Shown here one piece after another: positions 24,902 to 34,538 of a stretch of 64,000 nucleotides of DNA. The translations under genes were made by a program, and so were the position numbers. The notes beneath the pieces are model-generated. The model saw nothing but the letters and a program-made list of their open reading frames with translations, was not told the origin of the DNA and did no database searches. The first letter of the stretch is position 1. Each line of letters starts with the position of its first letter. Where the stretch lies: assembly GCA_050246735.1 (NCBI GenBank), contig JBFWVM010000026.1, forward strand, positions 12,592 to 76,591, in the 5' to 3' direction. Source of the stretch: Taklimakanibacter sp050246735 (GTDB lineage: Bacteria > Pseudomonadota > Alphaproteobacteria > Rhizobiales > Aestuariivirgaceae).

Positions 24902-27013
24902 ATGCGCCCGCCCCGCCTCAATCCCCTCTTCGCCAGCGCCGTCAGCCTCAAGGGCATCGGGCCCAAGCTCGACAAGGTGCTGGCCAGGCTGTTGCGGCCC
25001 TCCGCTCCCGCCAACGCCGAGGCGCGCATCCTCGACCTGCTGTTTCACCTGCCGTCCGGGCTGATCGACCGGCGCGAGCGTCCGCGGCTCGACCGGCTGC
25101 CCGAGAAAGGCATCGTCACGGTCGAGGTGACCGTCGGCCAGCACCGCCCGCCGCCGCCCCATCTGAAGCGCCTGCCTTACCGCGTCGAGTGCTTCGACGG
25201 CACCGGCACGCTGAGCCTGGTGTTCTTCCACGCCTTCGCCGACCATCTCCAGCGCATCCTGCCGCCGGGCGAGACGCGCTTCGTTTCGGGCGCCGTCGAC
25301 TGGTTCCAGGGCAGCCCACAGATCGCCCATCCAGACCACATCGTCTCGCGCGAGGAATTCGAGAAGCTGCCGCTGATCGAGCCGGTCTATCCACTGACCG
25401 CCGGCCTCTCGCCCCGCATCCTCGGCCGCGCCGTCCGGGCGAGTCTCGAGAAAATTCCCGTCCTGCCCGAATGGCAGGATGCAAGCTGGCTCGAGCGCCG
25501 GGGCTGGCCGGATTTCGCCACGGCCTTGCGCAAGCTGCATCGGCCCGGGACGCATGACGATCTGGCGCTCGAGACGCCCGAGCGGCAGCGGCTCGCCTAT
25601 GACGAGCTTCTCGCCAACCAGCTCGCCTTGTCGCTGGTGCGCAAGCACATGAAGCGCAAGGCCGGACGCCGGCTCGCCGGCACCGGCGACCGACGCGCCC
25701 GCATCGTCGCCGCGCTCCCCTATTCGCTGACCGCCCCACAGAACGCGGCGCTGGACGAGATCCTGCGCGACATGGCGGCTCCCGAGCGCATGCTCAGGCT
25801 GCTGCAGGGCGATGTCGGCTCCGGCAAGACGGTCGTCGCCCTGCTGGCCCTCGCCGCCGCCGTGGAGTCGGGTGCCCAGGGCGCCCTGATGGCGCCGACG
25901 GAGATCCTCGCCCGCCAGCATTTCGCGACATTGACGCCGCTCTGCGAGAGAGCGGGCTTGCGCCTGGCGCTTCTCACCGGACGCGAGAAGGGCCGTGCCC
26001 GCGACGAGCTTCTCGCCGCCCTCGCCGCGGGCGGGATCGACATGCTGGTCGGCACCCACGCCCTGTTCCAGGAAGGCGTCGACTTCAAGGACCTCGGGCT
26101 CGCGGTCATCGACGAGCAGCACCGTTTCGGCGTCCATCAGCGCCTGGCGCTGCAGGCCAAGGCCCAGAACGCCGATCTCCTGGTCATGACGGCGACGCCC
26201 ATCCCGCGCACCCTGGCGCTCACCGTCTATGGCGACATGGACGTCTCGAAGCTCACCGGCAAGCCCGCCGGCCGCCAGCCGGTCGACACGCGCGTCCTGC
26301 CGTCCGAGCGGATGGACGAGGTCGTCAGCGGCCTTCGCCGGCTCCTCGCCGCGGGCGGCCGCGCCTACTGGATCTGCCCGCTGGTCGAGGAGAGCGAGCT
26401 CGTCGATCTCGCCGCCGCCGAGGACCGCGCCAGGGCGCTTGCCGCCGCCTTCCCCGGACGCACCGGGCTCGTCCACGGCCGCATGAAGGGCAGCGAGAAG
26501 GATGCCGCCATGGCGCGCTTCAAGTCCGGCGAGATCACCCTCCTCGTCTCGACCACGGTGGTCGAGGTCGGCGTCGACGTGCCGGAGGCGACCGTCATGG
26601 TGATCGAGAATGCCGAGCGCTTCGGCCTGGCGCAGCTCCATCAGCTGCGCGGCCGCGTCGGCCGCGGCAGCGGCAAGTCGACCTGCCTCCTCCTCTATCA
26701 GGGCAGGCTCGGCGAGACCGCCAGGGCGCGGCTCACCATCCTGCGTGAGACCGAGGACGGCTTCCGCATCGCCGAGGAGGACCTGCGCCTGCGCGGGGCG
26801 GGCGAGGTGCTGGGGACGCGCCAGGCGGGCCTTCCCGTCTTCAGGGTGGCCGACATCGTCGCGCATGCCGACCTGCTCGCCGCCGCGCGCGACGATGCGG
26901 GCCTCATCCTCGCGCGCGACCCGCGCCTCGAGACGCCGCGCGGCGACGCCTTGCGCTGTCTCCTCTATCTCTTCGAGCGCGACGACGCGGTTCGCCTGAT
27001 CTCGGCCGGATAG
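24902..27013 (+). CDS. recG: ATP-dependent DNA helicase RecG
   Basis: RecG reverses stalled replication forks and migrates branched DNA. The 703-residue protein has the N-terminal wedge/OB domain (about residues 60-180), Walker A GDVGSGKTVVAL near residue 308, the DEQH box near residue 404 in VIDEQHRFGVHQR, and the helicase C domain ending in TRG-like sequence (LRLRGAGEVLGTRQAG). Length is normal. It is divergent from sdhE-mfd with 76 bp between and convergent with the DUF502 gene. Confidence 0.96.
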   Translation: MRPPRLNPLFASAVSLKGIGPKLDKVLARLLRPSAPANAEARILDLLFHLPSGLIDRRERPRLDRLPEKGIVTVEVTVGQHRPPPPHLKRLPYRVECFDGTGTLSLVFFHAFADHLQRILPPGETRFVSGAVDWFQGSPQIAHPDHIVSREEFEKLPLIEPVYPLTAGLSPRILGRAVRASLEKIPVLPEWQDASWLERRGWPDFATALRKLHRPGTHDDLALETPERQRLAYDELLANQLALSLVRKHMKRKAGRRLAGTGDRRARIVAALPYSLTAPQNAALDEILRDMAAPERMLRLLQGDVGSGKTVVALLALAAAVESGAQGALMAPTEILARQHFATLTPLCERAGLRLALLTGREKGRARDELLAALAAGGIDMLVGTHALFQEGVDFKDLGLAVIDEQHRFGVHQRLALQAKAQNADLLVMTATPIPRTLALTVYGDMDVSKLTGKPAGRQPVDTRVLPSERMDEVVSGLRRLLAAGGRAYWICPLVEESELVDLAAAEDRARALAAAFPGRTGLVHGRMKGSEKDAAMARFKSGEITLLVSTTVVEVGVDVPEATVMVIENAERFGLAQLHQLRGRVGRGSGKSTCLLLYQGRLGETARARLTILRETEDGFRIAEEDLRLRGAGEVLGTRQAGLPVFRVADIVAHADLLAAARDDAGLILARDPRLETPRGDALRCLLYLFERDDAVRLISAG

Positions 27014-27053
27014 GGCCGCCCGCGGCCGCGGATCCGGATTATCCGTCTTCGGA

Positions 27054-27902
27054 CTATTTCGCCGGCGTCTCGGTCTTGGCCGCCCTCTTCCGGCGCGCCG
27101 GCCGCTTCCTCTCCGGGCTCTCCGCGGATTCTCCGTCGACGTCGGCGCCCGCCGGCATTTCCGTCGCCAGAAGCTCCTGCGCGACCTCCTGATCGATATT
27201 GGCGCGGGCCGGGATCATCTTCACGGGCTCGCCACCCTCCGGGAAGACGAGCCCCATGGAGATCACGAGTTTGGCCGCGTCCTCGACCGGCATGTCGATG
27301 ATCCTGATGTCGCTCACGTCGACGAAATAGACATAGCCCGAGGTCGGGTTGGGCGTCGTCGATATGTAAACCGCATACATCTGCCGGCCGGGCTCGAGCC
27401 CGACCTGTCCGCCGTCCACCTCGCGCGACACGAAGACCAGCGAATAGATGCCCCTGCGCGGCCATTCGATGAGGCCGACGCTGCGGAAGCTGGCGCCCGA
27501 CTGCGAGAACAGCGTCTCGAAGATCTGCTTGGTGCCCTTGTAGACCGAGCGCACCACCGGCGTGCGGTTGAGCAGCCGGTCCCAGAAATTGAGGATCGTG
27601 CGCCCGACGAGATTGGCGGCGAGGGCGCCGATGAGGGTGATGCCGAGCAGCGCGAAGACGAGGCCGATGCCGGGAATGCGGAACGGCAGGTAGTTGAACG
27701 GGTCGAGGAACGCCGGGATCAGCGGCCGGAGCCAGGCGTCGAACAGGGTCACGAACCAGTAGGATGCCCACAGCGTGATGGCGATCGGCGCGGTGACGAC
27801 GATACCGGTGAGGAAATAGGTCCTGAGCTTGCCGGCGAAGGAGCTCGACGTCACCGGCGCCAGGGGCTTGGCCTCATCCGAAGTGTTCTGCGACAGGGTC
27901 AT
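27054..27902 (-). CDS. DUF502 family membrane protein
   Basis: The 282-residue protein has two long hydrophobic regions (about residues 28-50 and 75-100), followed by a soluble domain with the family segments VRSVYKGTKQIFETLF and a Lys/Arg-rich tail (residues 255-282). DUF502 proteins are conserved in alphaproteobacteria next to recG, as here. Their function is unknown; a cytoplasmic-membrane role is clear from topology only. Confidence 0.87.
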   Translation of the reverse strand: MTLSQNTSDEAKPLAPVTSSSFAGKLRTYFLTGIVVTAPIAITLWASYWFVTLFDAWLRPLIPAFLDPFNYLPFRIPGIGLVFALLGITLIGALAANLVGRTILNFWDRLLNRTPVVRSVYKGTKQIFETLFSQSGASFRSVGLIEWPRRGIYSLVFVSREVDGGQVGLEPGRQMYAVYISTTPNPTSGYVYFVDVSDIRIIDMPVEDAAKLVISMGLVFPEGGEPVKMIPARANIDQEVAQELLATEMPAGADVDGESAESPERKRPARRKRAAKTETPAK

Positions 27903-27987
27903 GCCCTCTTGTGCATGACCTGCCGCATCGGCGCAAGCGCCTGTGATTTCTGTCCTTTCCGCCTTGCGGCGGAAGGAATTGACTGCC

Positions 27988-29334
27988 TCAGGAGTCGACC
28001 TTGCTGACGAAACAGGACAGTCCGTTCGATTTGAGCTTGCCGCAGGCGGACCTGGCCTCGGCCTTGGAGTCGAAGCCGCGGACCCTCAGGCGGTAATAGA
28101 TGCCCTTCTTGCCGAGATCGGCCTTGATCACGACGGGCTTCATGTCGCCGAGCGCCTTGTGGCGGGCCTTGAGCTTCTCCCAGGTGCCCCAGGCGAGCTT
28201 CTCTTCCCGGGCCGAGGAGAGCTGGACCGACCAGCCGGAGAGCGGCGCGTCGCTCGACTGCGTGGTGAACTCGTCCTGATCCGGATCGGCGGCCCCGGAC
28301 TGCGGATCGCGCTCGGGCAGCGCCTCGACCGCCACGATCTTCTCGGCCACGGGCTTGGCCTCGGCAGCCTTCGGCTTGCTCTCGCCGGGCTGGGGGATGG
28401 CGTCGGCCTGCAGCGTATAGCCCGAATTCGGCTCGGCGGTGACGGCTTGCGGGCTTCCCTCGGGCGGGATGCGGTCGGCGATGAGCTTCTGCGGCTTCAC
28501 CGGCACGGCCTTGACCATCTGCACCGGCAGGTCGCCGACGAGCTGCAGCGGCGGCTTGACCGCTTCCGGCAGCGTCTCCTTGCGCGCGACCTGCTCCGGC
28601 GTCGTGATCGAGGCGGTGATCAGCTCGGCCTCGGGCTTGACCGCGGCATCGGCCACCGCCGGCAGAGCGCCGAGCTGGGCGAGCTTGTTGCGCGCCGGCT
28701 GGAAAGCTGGATTCTCGGCGACCGCCTTGTTGAGCGACGCCTGCGCGTCGCTCATGCGGTGCAGCGCCTCGTAGGTGAGCGCTTCGGCGTAATGGACCAG
28801 ATGCGGCTGCGGATGCTTGAAGCGCAGCGCCTTGTCGAAATCGCTCAGGGCGAAGAGATACTGGCCACTCTCGCGCAGGATCGTGCCGCGCAGATAATAG
28901 GCATGGGCGAATTCCGGCTCGAGGAACAGCGCGCTGGTGAAATCCTCGATGGCGAGCACCGGGTGCTTGAGCTTCTGCTGCGACAGCCCGCGATTGTAGA
29001 GGGCGGTGGCGCGCAGCTTGCCGCTCATCGCGTCGATTCGGAGCGCCGCCGTATAGTCGTCGACCGCGCGCTCGTGCTCCTGCACCTGCTGATAGGCATA
29101 GCCGCGGTTGATGAGCGCGTTGGCCAGCCGCTCCGGCGACAGCTGACGCGACTCGATCGCCGCGGAATAGCCGGCGATCGCGGTCGCGGTGTCGCCGGCC
29201 TGCAAGGCCTCTCGCGCCGCGATGGAAAGGTCGATGGGTGAACTCTGGTTCGCGGCGATCGAACCGCCCACCGCCGCCGGCGCGGCAAGAAAAGCGGTGC
29301 ATACACACGCAAGCATTACTGACCGTACTCTCAT
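27988..29334 (-). CDS. TPR and SPOR domain envelope protein
   Basis: The 448-residue protein has a signal peptide, TPR repeats (about residues 35-230), a Pro/Ala/Lys-rich linker and a C-terminal SPOR-like domain (about 365-448, WSVQLSSAREEKLAWGTWEKL and YYRLRVRGFDSKAEA). SPOR domains bind denuded septal peptidoglycan, so a periplasmic cell-wall or division-related role is likely. It is upstream of the DUF502 gene in the same direction, with 85 bp between. A second ATG six codons downstream is an alternative start. No named orthologue is claimed. Confidence 0.8.
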   Translation of the reverse strand: MRVRSVMLACVCTAFLAAPAAVGGSIAANQSSPIDLSIAAREALQAGDTATAIAGYSAAIESRQLSPERLANALINRGYAYQQVQEHERAVDDYTAALRIDAMSGKLRATALYNRGLSQQKLKHPVLAIEDFTSALFLEPEFAHAYYLRGTILRESGQYLFALSDFDKALRFKHPQPHLVHYAEALTYEALHRMSDAQASLNKAVAENPAFQPARNKLAQLGALPAVADAAVKPEAELITASITTPEQVARKETLPEAVKPPLQLVGDLPVQMVKAVPVKPQKLIADRIPPEGSPQAVTAEPNSGYTLQADAIPQPGESKPKAAEAKPVAEKIVAVEALPERDPQSGAADPDQDEFTTQSSDAPLSGWSVQLSSAREEKLAWGTWEKLKARHKALGDMKPVVIKADLGKKGIYYRLRVRGFDSKAEARSACGKLKSNGLSCFVSKVDS

Positions 29335-29347
29335 GGACCCTGAGAGT
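29327..29347 (-). promoter_or_regulatory. Stem-loop enclosing the start codon of the TPR-SPOR gene
   Basis: On the minus strand ACTCTCA and TGAGAGT form a perfect 7-bp stem with a seven-base loop. The loop contains AGGG-like Shine-Dalgarno sequence and the start codon enters the 3' arm. Such a structure could lower translation, unless the downstream ATG is used. Confidence 0.35.
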
Positions 29348-29410
29348 GGATGATTAAGGTTAAAGCTTAGCTAAGGCGACACGGGTGTTTTTTCTGCGCC
29401 CTTCGGTCCG

Positions 29411-31240
29411 CTATTCCACCGTGACCGATTTCGCCAGATTGCGCGGCTGGTCGACGTCGGTGCCCATGAAGACGGCGGCGTGATAGGCGAGCAGCTGCAC
29501 GGGCAGCGCATAGAGCAGCGGGCTGAGGAAGGGGTGGGCCTTGGGCACCCTGATGCGCTGGAAGATGCGCTCGCCGTGCGCTTCGAGCCCGTGGTCGTCG
29601 GTGAGGAGCACGATCTTGCCGCCGCGCGCCGCCACCTCCTCCATGTTGGAGACGGTCTTGTCGAAGAGCTCGTCCTGCGGCGCGATGACGATGACCGGCA
29701 CGTTCTCGTCGATCAGCGCGATCGGCCCGTGCTTGAGCTCGCCCGCGGCATAGCCCTCGGCATGGATATAGGAGATCTCCTTGAGCTTGAGCGCGCCTTC
29801 GAGCGCGATCGGATAGTTCACCCCGCGCCCCAGATAGAGCACGTCCTTGGCATGGGCGATCTCGCGCGCCACCTCGCCGATATGCTTCTCCTCCTTGAGG
29901 ATCTCGGCCATGTGGCGCGGCGCCTCGGTCAGGGCGCCGATCAGCTCGCGCTCCTGGTCGCGGCCGATGGCGCCACGCGCCTTGCCGGCGGCGACGGCGA
30001 GCGCCGCCAGCACGGTGAGCTGGCAGGTGAAGGCCTTGGTCGAGGCGACGCCGATCTCGGGTCCGGCATAGGTGCGGATGGCGGCATGGGCCTCGCGCGC
30101 GATGGTCGAACCCGGCACGTTGACGAGCGCCAGCGTCTCCTGGCCTTGCGCCTTGCAGTAGCGCAACGCCGCCAGCGTGTCGGCGGTCTCGCCCGACTGG
30201 GAGATGACGATCGCCGCCCCGTTCTTCGGCATCGGCGCTTCGCGGTAGCGGAATTCGGAGGCGATATCGACTTCGGTCGGCAGCCGCGCATGGCGCTCGA
30301 ACCAGTATTTGGCGGTGAGCCCGGCGAGATAGGCGGTGCCGCAGGCGGTGATGGTCAGCCGGTCGAGACGGGCGAAGTCGATCCTGACCTCGGCCGGCAG
30401 CCGCACCGCCTTTTCCGCGAAATCGGCATATTCGGCGAGGGTGTGGCCGATCACCTCCGGCTGCTCGGCGATCTCCTTGGCCATGAAGTGGCGGTGCTTG
30501 CCCTTGTCGGCCAGGAAGGCCGACGCTTGCGTGAAATTCATCGGCCGCACGATCTGGCGGCCGCCGGCGTCGCGGACCTCGATCGAATTGCGGGTGAGCG
30601 CCACCCAGTCGCCGTCCTCGAGATAGGTCACCCGGTTGGTGAAGGGGGCGAGCGCGATGGCGTCGGAGCCGAGATACATCTGGCCGTCGCCATGGCCGAC
30701 GGCGAGCGGCGCGCCCATGCGGGCGCCGATCATCAGATCGTGCTCGCCGGCGAACAGCACGGCCAGGGCGAAGGCACCTTCGAGGCGCTTCAGCACCCGG
30801 GCGACCGCGTCTTTGGGCGCGGCCCCCTTCGCCCTTTCGCGCGCGATGAGATGCGCCACCACCTCGGTGTCGGTCTGCGACGCGAAGACGACGCCCTCCT
30901 TCACGAGCTCGTCCTTGAGCGGCTTGAAATTCTCGATGATGCCGTTGTGGACGATGACCACGTCGCCCGCGACATGGGGATGCGCGTTGGGCTCGTTGGG
31001 AACGCCATGCGTGGCCCAGCGGGTATGGCCTATTCCCGTCGTGCCCGTGAGCTTCGCCGCCTCGAGCTTGCCCTCGAGATTGTGGAGCTTGCCCGGCGCC
31101 CTGACCCGCTCGACCTTGCCCGCGCCGTCGAGCGTGGCGACGCCGGCCGAATCGTAGCCCCGGTATTCGAGCCGCTTCAGCGCCTCGACGATGTCCCGGG
31201 CCACGGGTCCGCTGCCCAGGATCCCGACAATGCCGCACAT
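29411..31240 (-). CDS. glmS: Glutamine-fructose-6-phosphate aminotransferase
   Basis: GlmS makes glucosamine-6-phosphate, the first step of UDP-GlcNAc synthesis. The 609-residue protein has the N-terminal glutamine amidotransferase domain with nucleophile C2 in MCGIVGILG, and two SIS sugar-isomerase domains (about residues 280-420 and 455-600) ending in LAKSVTVE. It follows glmU by two bases and is clearly in the same operon, which catalyses consecutive parts of the pathway. I saw no ribozyme-like structure upstream, as expected outside Gram-positives. Confidence 0.97.
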   Translation of the reverse strand: MCGIVGILGSGPVARDIVEALKRLEYRGYDSAGVATLDGAGKVERVRAPGKLHNLEGKLEAAKLTGTTGIGHTRWATHGVPNEPNAHPHVAGDVVIVHNGIIENFKPLKDELVKEGVVFASQTDTEVVAHLIARERAKGAAPKDAVARVLKRLEGAFALAVLFAGEHDLMIGARMGAPLAVGHGDGQMYLGSDAIALAPFTNRVTYLEDGDWVALTRNSIEVRDAGGRQIVRPMNFTQASAFLADKGKHRHFMAKEIAEQPEVIGHTLAEYADFAEKAVRLPAEVRIDFARLDRLTITACGTAYLAGLTAKYWFERHARLPTEVDIASEFRYREAPMPKNGAAIVISQSGETADTLAALRYCKAQGQETLALVNVPGSTIAREAHAAIRTYAGPEIGVASTKAFTCQLTVLAALAVAAGKARGAIGRDQERELIGALTEAPRHMAEILKEEKHIGEVAREIAHAKDVLYLGRGVNYPIALEGALKLKEISYIHAEGYAAGELKHGPIALIDENVPVIVIAPQDELFDKTVSNMEEVAARGGKIVLLTDDHGLEAHGERIFQRIRVPKAHPFLSPLLYALPVQLLAYHAAVFMGTDVDQPRNLAKSVTVE

Positions 31241-31242
31241 GC

Positions 31243-32610
31243 CTAAGCCCCTTTGTCCTTGCGTTTCCCGGCCGCCTTGAGCTCGCGGTATTTCCGCGCC
31301 CAGCCCGGCTTTACCGCCTGCCGGCCGCGCGCGAGCGCCAGCGCGTCCTCCGGCACGTCCTGCGTGATGACGCTTCCCGCCGCGATATTGGATCTGGCGC
31401 CCACCGTGACCGGCGCCACGAGCGCCGTGTTCGACCCGACGAAGACGTCGGCGCCGATCTCGGTCGCATGCTTCTCGTAGCCGTCATAGTTGCAGGTGAT
31501 CGTGCCGGCTCCGATATTGCTGCGCGCGCCGACCTGCGCGTCGCCGATATAGCTGAGGTGGTTGGCCTTGGCGCCCTCGCCGATCAGCGCCTTCTTGACC
31601 TCGACGAAATTGCCGATATGGGCGGCGCGGCCGATGTCGGCGCCGGGCCTGAGCCTGGCGAAGGGGCCGATGCGCGCTCCGCCGGCGATCGTGGCGCCCT
31701 CGATATGCGAGAAGGCGAGGATCTCGACATTGTCGCCGACGACGACGTCCGGACCGAAGACGACATGGGGCTCGATGGTGACGTCCCTGCCGATCTCGGT
31801 GTCGGCCGAAAGGAACACCGAGCCCGGATCGATCAGCGTCGCGCCGTTGTCCATGGCCTTCTGGCGGTAGCCCGCCTGCAGCAGGCTTTCGACCTGGGCG
31901 AGCTGGGCGCGGGTATTGACGCCATGCACCTCGGCCTCCGGGCATTCGGCGAGCGCCACCTCGCGGCCGGCCGCGACGGTGAGGCCGACGAGATCGGTGA
32001 GGTAGTATTCGCCCTTGGCATTATCGTTGCGGATCTTGGGCAGGAGCTCCCACAGGAGCCCGGCGCTGACCGCGATGAAGCCCGAATTGCACAGGTCGAT
32101 GCGCCGCTCCTCGATGGTCGTGTCGAGCTCCTCGCGGATGGCGACGAGCTTGCCCGCCGGGTTCTGGATGAGCCGGCCGTAGCCCGTCGGATTGGCCGCC
32201 CGGAAGCCCAGCACGGCGAGCGGGCTCTCCGCGCTGACCGCATCGGCCAGCGCCTGGATCGTCTCGCTGCGGATCAGGGGCACGTCGCCATAGAGCACCA
32301 GCACCGTGCCCTCGAAACCCTTGAGGCCGTCGCGCGCCATGCCGACCGCATGACCGGTGCCCTGGCGCTTGTCCTGGATGGCGACCACCGCCTGCGGCAC
32401 GACCCGCTTCGCTTCGGCGCCCACCTCCGGCATGTCGGGGCCCGAGACGACGACGGTGCGCGCCGGCGCCGCCGCCTTGGCCGAATGGAGCACATGGCCG
32501 AGCAGGCTGCGTCCGGCCGCCCGGTGCAGCACCTTGGGCCGGTCTGAGCGCATGCGCGTCCCCTTTCCCGCGGCGAGGACGATGACGGCGATGGGCGCAT
32601 TGCTGGGCAT
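31243..32610 (-). CDS. glmU: Bifunctional GlmU acetyltransferase/uridyltransferase
   Basis: GlmU acetylates glucosamine-1-phosphate and joins it to UTP, giving UDP-GlcNAc for peptidoglycan and LPS. The 455-residue protein has an N-terminal nucleotidyltransferase domain with LAAGKGTRMRSDRPKVLH (residues 12-29) and a C-terminal left-handed beta-helix of hexapeptide repeats (from about residue 250) with VEVKKALIGEGAKANHLSYI. It is first in the glmU-glmS operon, starting 160 bp from the divergent tRNA-Lys gene. Confidence 0.97.
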   Translation of the reverse strand: MPSNAPIAVIVLAAGKGTRMRSDRPKVLHRAAGRSLLGHVLHSAKAAAPARTVVVSGPDMPEVGAEAKRVVPQAVVAIQDKRQGTGHAVGMARDGLKGFEGTVLVLYGDVPLIRSETIQALADAVSAESPLAVLGFRAANPTGYGRLIQNPAGKLVAIREELDTTIEERRIDLCNSGFIAVSAGLLWELLPKIRNDNAKGEYYLTDLVGLTVAAGREVALAECPEAEVHGVNTRAQLAQVESLLQAGYRQKAMDNGATLIDPGSVFLSADTEIGRDVTIEPHVVFGPDVVVGDNVEILAFSHIEGATIAGGARIGPFARLRPGADIGRAAHIGNFVEVKKALIGEGAKANHLSYIGDAQVGARSNIGAGTITCNYDGYEKHATEIGADVFVGSNTALVAPVTVGARSNIAAGSVITQDVPEDALALARGRQAVKPGWARKYRELKAAGKRKDKGA

Positions 32611-32726
32611 GGATCGAGGCGGTCTCCGAGAAGTGCCGGAACGATAGGTATCAAGGCTGAACAGTCTCTTACAGCAAGACTCGTGCCGGTGGCCAAAGGC
32701 CGAATTGCGGCGTTAACGGCTTTCTA

Positions 32727-32755
32727 TTGACCGGGGGAGCCGCCGCAACTATGGT
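32727..32755 (+). promoter_or_regulatory. Sigma-70 type promoter of tRNA-Lys
   Basis: TTGACC and TATGGT are separated by exactly 17 bp, close to the vegetative -35 and -10 consensus. The -10 box ends 15 bp before the mature tRNA end. Confidence 0.65.
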
Positions 32756-32770
32756 CCGCCCGCATCGGTT

Positions 32771-32845
32771 GGGCCCGTAGCTCAGTGGTAGAGCATCTGA
32801 CTTTTAATCAGAGGGTCGATGGTTCGAACCCATCCGGGCTCACCA
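32771..32845 (+). tRNA. tRNA-Lys (anticodon TTT)
   Basis: The 75-nt sequence folds as a full cloverleaf: a seven-pair acceptor stem (GGGCCCG with CGGGCTC, one G-U pair), a D arm, an anticodon stem TCTGA/TCAGA around loop CTTTTAA, and a T arm with TTCGAAC. The 3' CCA is encoded. The anticodon TTT reads lysine AAA and AAG. Confidence 0.97.
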
Positions 32846-32915
32846 ATGAAATCAAGCGGTTGTAAAACTCCCGCCCGGCCATCATCTCGGCTTTTTTGGC
32901 TGGGACAATGCTGCG

Positions 32916-34244
32916 ATGTCCCAGGATGTTAAGCAATTCCGGATAGCCACGCCCATCATGGAATCGATCGCGCAATTTTGCCCACGCCGCGGAGCGGCCA
33001 TCGCCACGCTGTTGTTCAGCCTCGCCGCCACACCTGTTCTCGCGCAAGACAGCGGCTCTGCCGCGACGGCCGCCGCCCAGCCTTCCGCGCCCGGCGGGCT
33101 CGCGACCCGGACCCAGATCGTCGCCAACAACGACGAGCTGGCAATGCTGACGGCGGGGTCGGAACAGGCGCAGGCGGATGCGATCGTGCTTTACCGCCAG
33201 ATCGTCAAGAACGGGGGCTGGCCCCGGATCACCCGGAGAAAGCTGTCCAAGGGCGCCAAGGGCGAGCAGGTCCTGCTGCTGCGCCAGCGGCTGATCTTCG
33301 AGAACTACCTGCCCTTCGACACGCTCGGCGGACCCAACGGCTCGTTGTTCGACGCCGACATGGTCGCCGCCGTCAAGGCCTTCCAGATCAATCACGGCGT
33401 GGCGCCGACCGGCACGGTCGGCGAGCGCACTCTGTCCGAGCTCAACATCCCCGCCGAGGCCCGTCTCGCCACGCTGCTCGAGAACCAGCCTCGCATCTCG
33501 GCCTATGCGCAGGACCTCAGGTCCCGCGCCATTTTGGTGAATATCCCATCGCTCCAGCTCGAGACCGTCGAGGACGGCCGGGTGTTCTCGCGCCACAACA
33601 TCGTCGCGGGAAAGCTCGACCGCCCCTCGCCCACCTTGCTGAGCACGGTCAGCGACGTGACCTTCAATCCCTATTGGAAGATTCCGGCGTCCATCGTCGA
33701 ACGCGATATCGTCCCGCATTATCTCAAGGACCGCAGCTATCTCGAACGCATGCAGATCCGCGTCTTCGACGGAGTGGGCGGCCCGGAGATCGATCCGGCG
33801 ACGATCGACTGGCCGAATACGCCGCCCGAGCGCTATTTCTTACGGCAGGACCCGGGCGAGAACAACGCTCTCGCCTCGGTGAAGATCAACTTCCCCAACG
33901 ACTTCATGGTCTATATGCACGACACGCCGCACCGCGAATTGTTCGGCAGCAACGCGCGCTTCGAAAGCTCGGGCTGCATCCGCGTCGATCAGGTGCGGAC
34001 GGTCGTCGACTGGGTGCTGCGCGGTCAGGCCGACTACAGCCCCGATCAGTACGACCAGATCATCGCGAGCCGGCAGCCCTATGAATTGAAGGTTCTGGAT
34101 CCGCCGAGCGTCCGATTCATGTATCTGACCGCATGGGCGACGCCCGAAGGTGCCGTCAATTTCCGGCCGGATATCTATCATCTGGACGGCATGGGCTTCG
34201 TCCTCGGCCAGCCCCAGCCGCAAGTCGTTCAATCGACTGATTGA
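32916..34244 (+). CDS. Murein L,D-transpeptidase (YcbB/LdtD-like)
   Basis: The 442-residue protein has a signal peptide ending near VLAQD, a peptidoglycan-binding domain (about residues 130-180, VAAVKAFQINHGVAPTGTVG) and a YkuD catalytic domain with HDTPHRELF and the catalytic C354 in SSGCIRV. It makes 3-3 cross-links or attaches partners to peptidoglycan in the periplasm. A second ATG at 32958 would shorten the N-terminus and still leave a signal peptide. It follows tRNA-Lys in the same direction. Confidence 0.92.
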   Translation: MSQDVKQFRIATPIMESIAQFCPRRGAAIATLLFSLAATPVLAQDSGSAATAAAQPSAPGGLATRTQIVANNDELAMLTAGSEQAQADAIVLYRQIVKNGGWPRITRRKLSKGAKGEQVLLLRQRLIFENYLPFDTLGGPNGSLFDADMVAAVKAFQINHGVAPTGTVGERTLSELNIPAEARLATLLENQPRISAYAQDLRSRAILVNIPSLQLETVEDGRVFSRHNIVAGKLDRPSPTLLSTVSDVTFNPYWKIPASIVERDIVPHYLKDRSYLERMQIRVFDGVGGPEIDPATIDWPNTPPERYFLRQDPGENNALASVKINFPNDFMVYMHDTPHRELFGSNARFESSGCIRVDQVRTVVDWVLRGQADYSPDQYDQIIASRQPYELKVLDPPSVRFMYLTAWATPEGAVNFRPDIYHLDGMGFVLGQPQPQVVQSTD

Positions 34245-34297
34245 CACCTGTTCGGACCGTGGACACGCTTCGCCATGCCGGAGAGGAAGCAGCAGAC

Positions 34298-34471
34298 ATG
34301 ACGCAATTCATCGAAACCGTCACGATCGACGGCCGTCTGTTCAAGGTCACCATCGACGCGCCGGACGGAGTCGGTGTCACGGATATCCAGGCGCTGGCCG
34401 AGGCGGCCTTGCGGTCGGTCAACCGGCGGGTCACCATCGGCGGGGCCACCGTCAGGGTGGAGCCGGCCTAG
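34298..34471 (+). CDS. Small protein of unknown function
   Basis: A 57-residue protein, MTQFIETVTIDGRLFKV at its start, is preceded by a GAGAGGAAG sequence at slightly long spacing. It is predicted to be a soluble alpha/beta peptide with no cysteines. It lies 53 bp after the transpeptidase in the same direction and could be co-transcribed. No family is recognised, so it may be a real small gene or a chance open frame; its amphipathic pattern favours a gene. Confidence 0.45.
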   Translation: MTQFIETVTIDGRLFKVTIDAPDGVGVTDIQALAEAALRSVNRRVTIGGATVRVEPA

Positions 34472-34514
34472 GGTCATTTGCCCGCCGGAGCGCGGGGCCC
34501 TGCCGCGGTCCGTA

Positions 34515-34532
34515 GGCGGCCCACGGGCCGCC
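34515..34532. repeat. GC-rich hairpin between convergent genes
   Basis: GGCGGCC and GGCCGCC form a 7-bp stem with loop CACG. It lies between the ends of two convergent genes and may act in 3'-end formation on both strands. No T-tract follows on either strand, so it is not a classical terminator. Confidence 0.4.
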
Positions 34533-34538
34533 CGCCTG

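Noticed and set aside
27957..27974. TTCCGCC/GGCGGAA hairpin after the TPR-SPOR gene as a terminator
   Set aside because: The stem is present, but no run of T follows on the minus strand and the DUF502 gene continues downstream.
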